Of a stretch of DNA of 11,746 bases, positions 1 through 11,746 are shown one piece after another. Position 1 is the stretch's first letter, and every line of letters begins with the position of its first letter. Source of the stretch: Simkania negevensis (GTDB lineage: Bacteria > Chlamydiota > Chlamydiia > Chlamydiales > JAFITR01); assembly GCA_017116025.1 (NCBI GenBank), contig JAFITR010000034.1, forward strand, positions 1-11,746, written 5' to 3'. The notes beneath the pieces were generated by a model. It had not been told where the DNA came from. It saw nothing but the letters and a program-made list of their open reading frames with translations, and made no database searches. The translations under genes and the position numbers were made by a program.

Positions 1-25
1 CCCGTTATTTATGCAACAACGCCCC
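1..25. mobile_element. Possible terminal inverted repeat of an insertion sequence (body outside window)
   Basis: Read on the minus strand from position 25 leftward, the sequence contains GCGTTGTTGCATAAATAA. This resembles the ends of IS5/IS903-type elements as I remember them (GGCTTTGTTGCATAAAT and variants). If so, the outer tip is near 23-25 and the element extends left beyond the window, about 70 bp past the stop codon of the giant gene. No transposase or second end is visible, so this is only a resemblance. Confidence 0.25.
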
Positions 26-94
26 GTAGTGTTGGAAAGAGTAGCAACAATATTTGTTTTTAACCACAAGAAGAGAACAGGAGAAATGTTACTC

Positions 95-11443
<11,349 letters not shown>

Positions 11444-11484
11444 AATAAAAATAAGGTTATGTTGAAATTTCCAAAATGGATTTA

Positions 11485-11510
11485 TATGCTGTATACGTAT
11501 GCTGTATACG
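11485..11510. repeat. Perfect 13-bp tandem repeat in the leader region
   Basis: The unit TATGCTGTATACG occurs twice back to back (11485-11497 and 11498-11510) with no mismatch, and each copy contains the palindrome GTATAC. Lying at or just after the predicted transcript start and before the preferred ATG, it is placed like an operator or a leader control element. A slippage duplication with no function is also possible. Confidence 0.8.
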
Positions 11511-11511
11511 C

Positions 11512-11539
11512 ATTCTATCATCTGATGGAAAATTTGTAA
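11512..11539 (-). promoter_or_regulatory. Candidate extended -10 promoter for the giant gene
   Basis: Reading the minus strand, TTACAA (plus 11534-11539) is followed after 16 bp by TAGAAT (plus 11512-11517). TAGAAT matches five of six bases of a sigma-70 -10 box and is preceded by TGA, giving an extended -10 (TGnTAGAAT). The -35 match is poor. The transcript would begin near 11505, downstream of the ATG at 11521, leaving a leader of about 60 nt before the ATG at 11443. An alternative -10, TATAAA at 11481-11486, would place the start nearer 11474. Both favour translation from 11443. Confidence 0.35.
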
Positions 11540-11693
11540 CGCAACTATTTCAAATACCCCCCTTCTCAGGGCGATTTTACAACAAAGATTTGATAATCAA
11601 GATGTATTGATTGTCGATAGTTTGCGGAATTTAAAAAAAGGCTTCTTTAAAACATCCCGAAGAGTATTTGTCCAAAAAATAATCGTATCTTTA
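11540..11693. other. AT-rich intergenic spacer with no gene
   Basis: This segment lies between the candidate promoter and the hairpin element. It is AT-rich, with short homopolymer runs and one C-run near 11557-11562. No open frame with a convincing start, RNA gene or strong promoter was seen. A weak TTGATT/TAAAAT pair on the minus strand (about 11576-11602) has only 15 bp spacing. Confidence 0.5.
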
Positions 11694-11739
11694 CAGGCTG
11701 AAGGCCTGAAATTGTAACAGCCCAGGGCAACGCCCTGGG
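11694..11739. repeat. Two-hairpin palindromic element
   Basis: Two perfect inverted repeats lie 12 bp apart: CAGGC-TGAAG-GCCTG (11694-11708, 5-bp stem) and CCCAGGGC-AAC-GCCCTGGG (11721-11739, 8-bp stem). The flanking text is AT-rich. Neither hairpin is followed by a T-run on either strand, so an intrinsic terminator is unlikely. The pair resembles REP-like dispersed elements that I recall from intergenic regions of several bacterial phyla. Only one copy is in the window, and it may continue past the right edge. Confidence 0.65.
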
Positions 11740-11746
11740 TATACCA

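Noticed and set aside
11444..11521. Upstream 26-codon extension starting at ATG 11521
   Set aside because: It overlaps the candidate -10 box and consists largely of the 13-bp tandem repeat. It has no Shine-Dalgarno sequence, so it is probably untranslated leader, although it cannot be excluded.
11629..11654. A-run and TTTAAA half-sites near 11631-11652 considered as a terminator for a gene to the right
   Set aside because: The possible stem has several mismatches and no G-C core, and no coding sequence is visible next to it.
11721..11739. 8-bp-stem hairpin considered as an intrinsic terminator
   Set aside because: Neither side is followed by a run of T. It pairs with a second hairpin and reads better as a palindromic repeat element.

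Overview
This window is essentially one gene. An uninterrupted reading frame on the minus strand covers about 97% of it and encodes a protein of about 3,780 residues (roughly 0.42 MDa). It is flanked by a short 3' segment (positions 1-94) and a 5' intergenic segment of about 300 bases (11444-11746). No rRNA, tRNA, CRISPR array or second convincing protein gene was seen. The many other open frames inside the gene are shadows of it.

The giant protein can be placed by its central part. Residues about 2170-2880 (nt 2804-4942) carry, in the right order, motifs that I match from memory to the DUF3638/DUF3645 family, a helicase-like P-loop module best known from very large fungal and protist proteins. 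These are an A-x-x-x-M-G-x-G-K-T Walker A site, a 'VVPYAVLADNT' segment, 'LLIQWPEI', a DELD Walker B site, 'AVPYAGTNTP', 'GCSGT', 'YDQKHTRASD', and an RFRDL segment resembling helicase motif VI. Before the core lie an N-terminal pair of hydrophobic segments, a Pro-Ala/Pro-Glu hinge, long coiled-coil-rich stretches and a beta-rich block. After it come about 900 residues that I cannot assign. The biochemical role is unknown. An ATP-driven remodelling or translocase activity is an inference from the motifs.

The organism is probably a bacterium with an intracellular or host-associated lifestyle. A member of the Chlamydiota outside the Chlamydia genus is my best guess. This rests on the giant protein with a eukaryote-like domain, the paired hydrophobic segments near the N-terminus (reminiscent of Inc proteins), the lack of a Shine-Dalgarno sequence, and the hairpin repeat at the right edge. 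None of these is decisive, and other amoeba-associated bacteria remain possible.

Upstream of the gene (right end of the window) are a plausible extended -10 promoter, a perfect 13-bp tandem repeat just at or after the expected transcript start, an AT-rich spacer, and a two-hairpin palindromic element at the window edge. The promoter position argues that translation starts at 11443 and not at the more upstream ATG at 11521. At the left edge, positions 1-25 resemble the terminal inverted repeat of an insertion sequence whose body would lie outside the window. This is low confidence.
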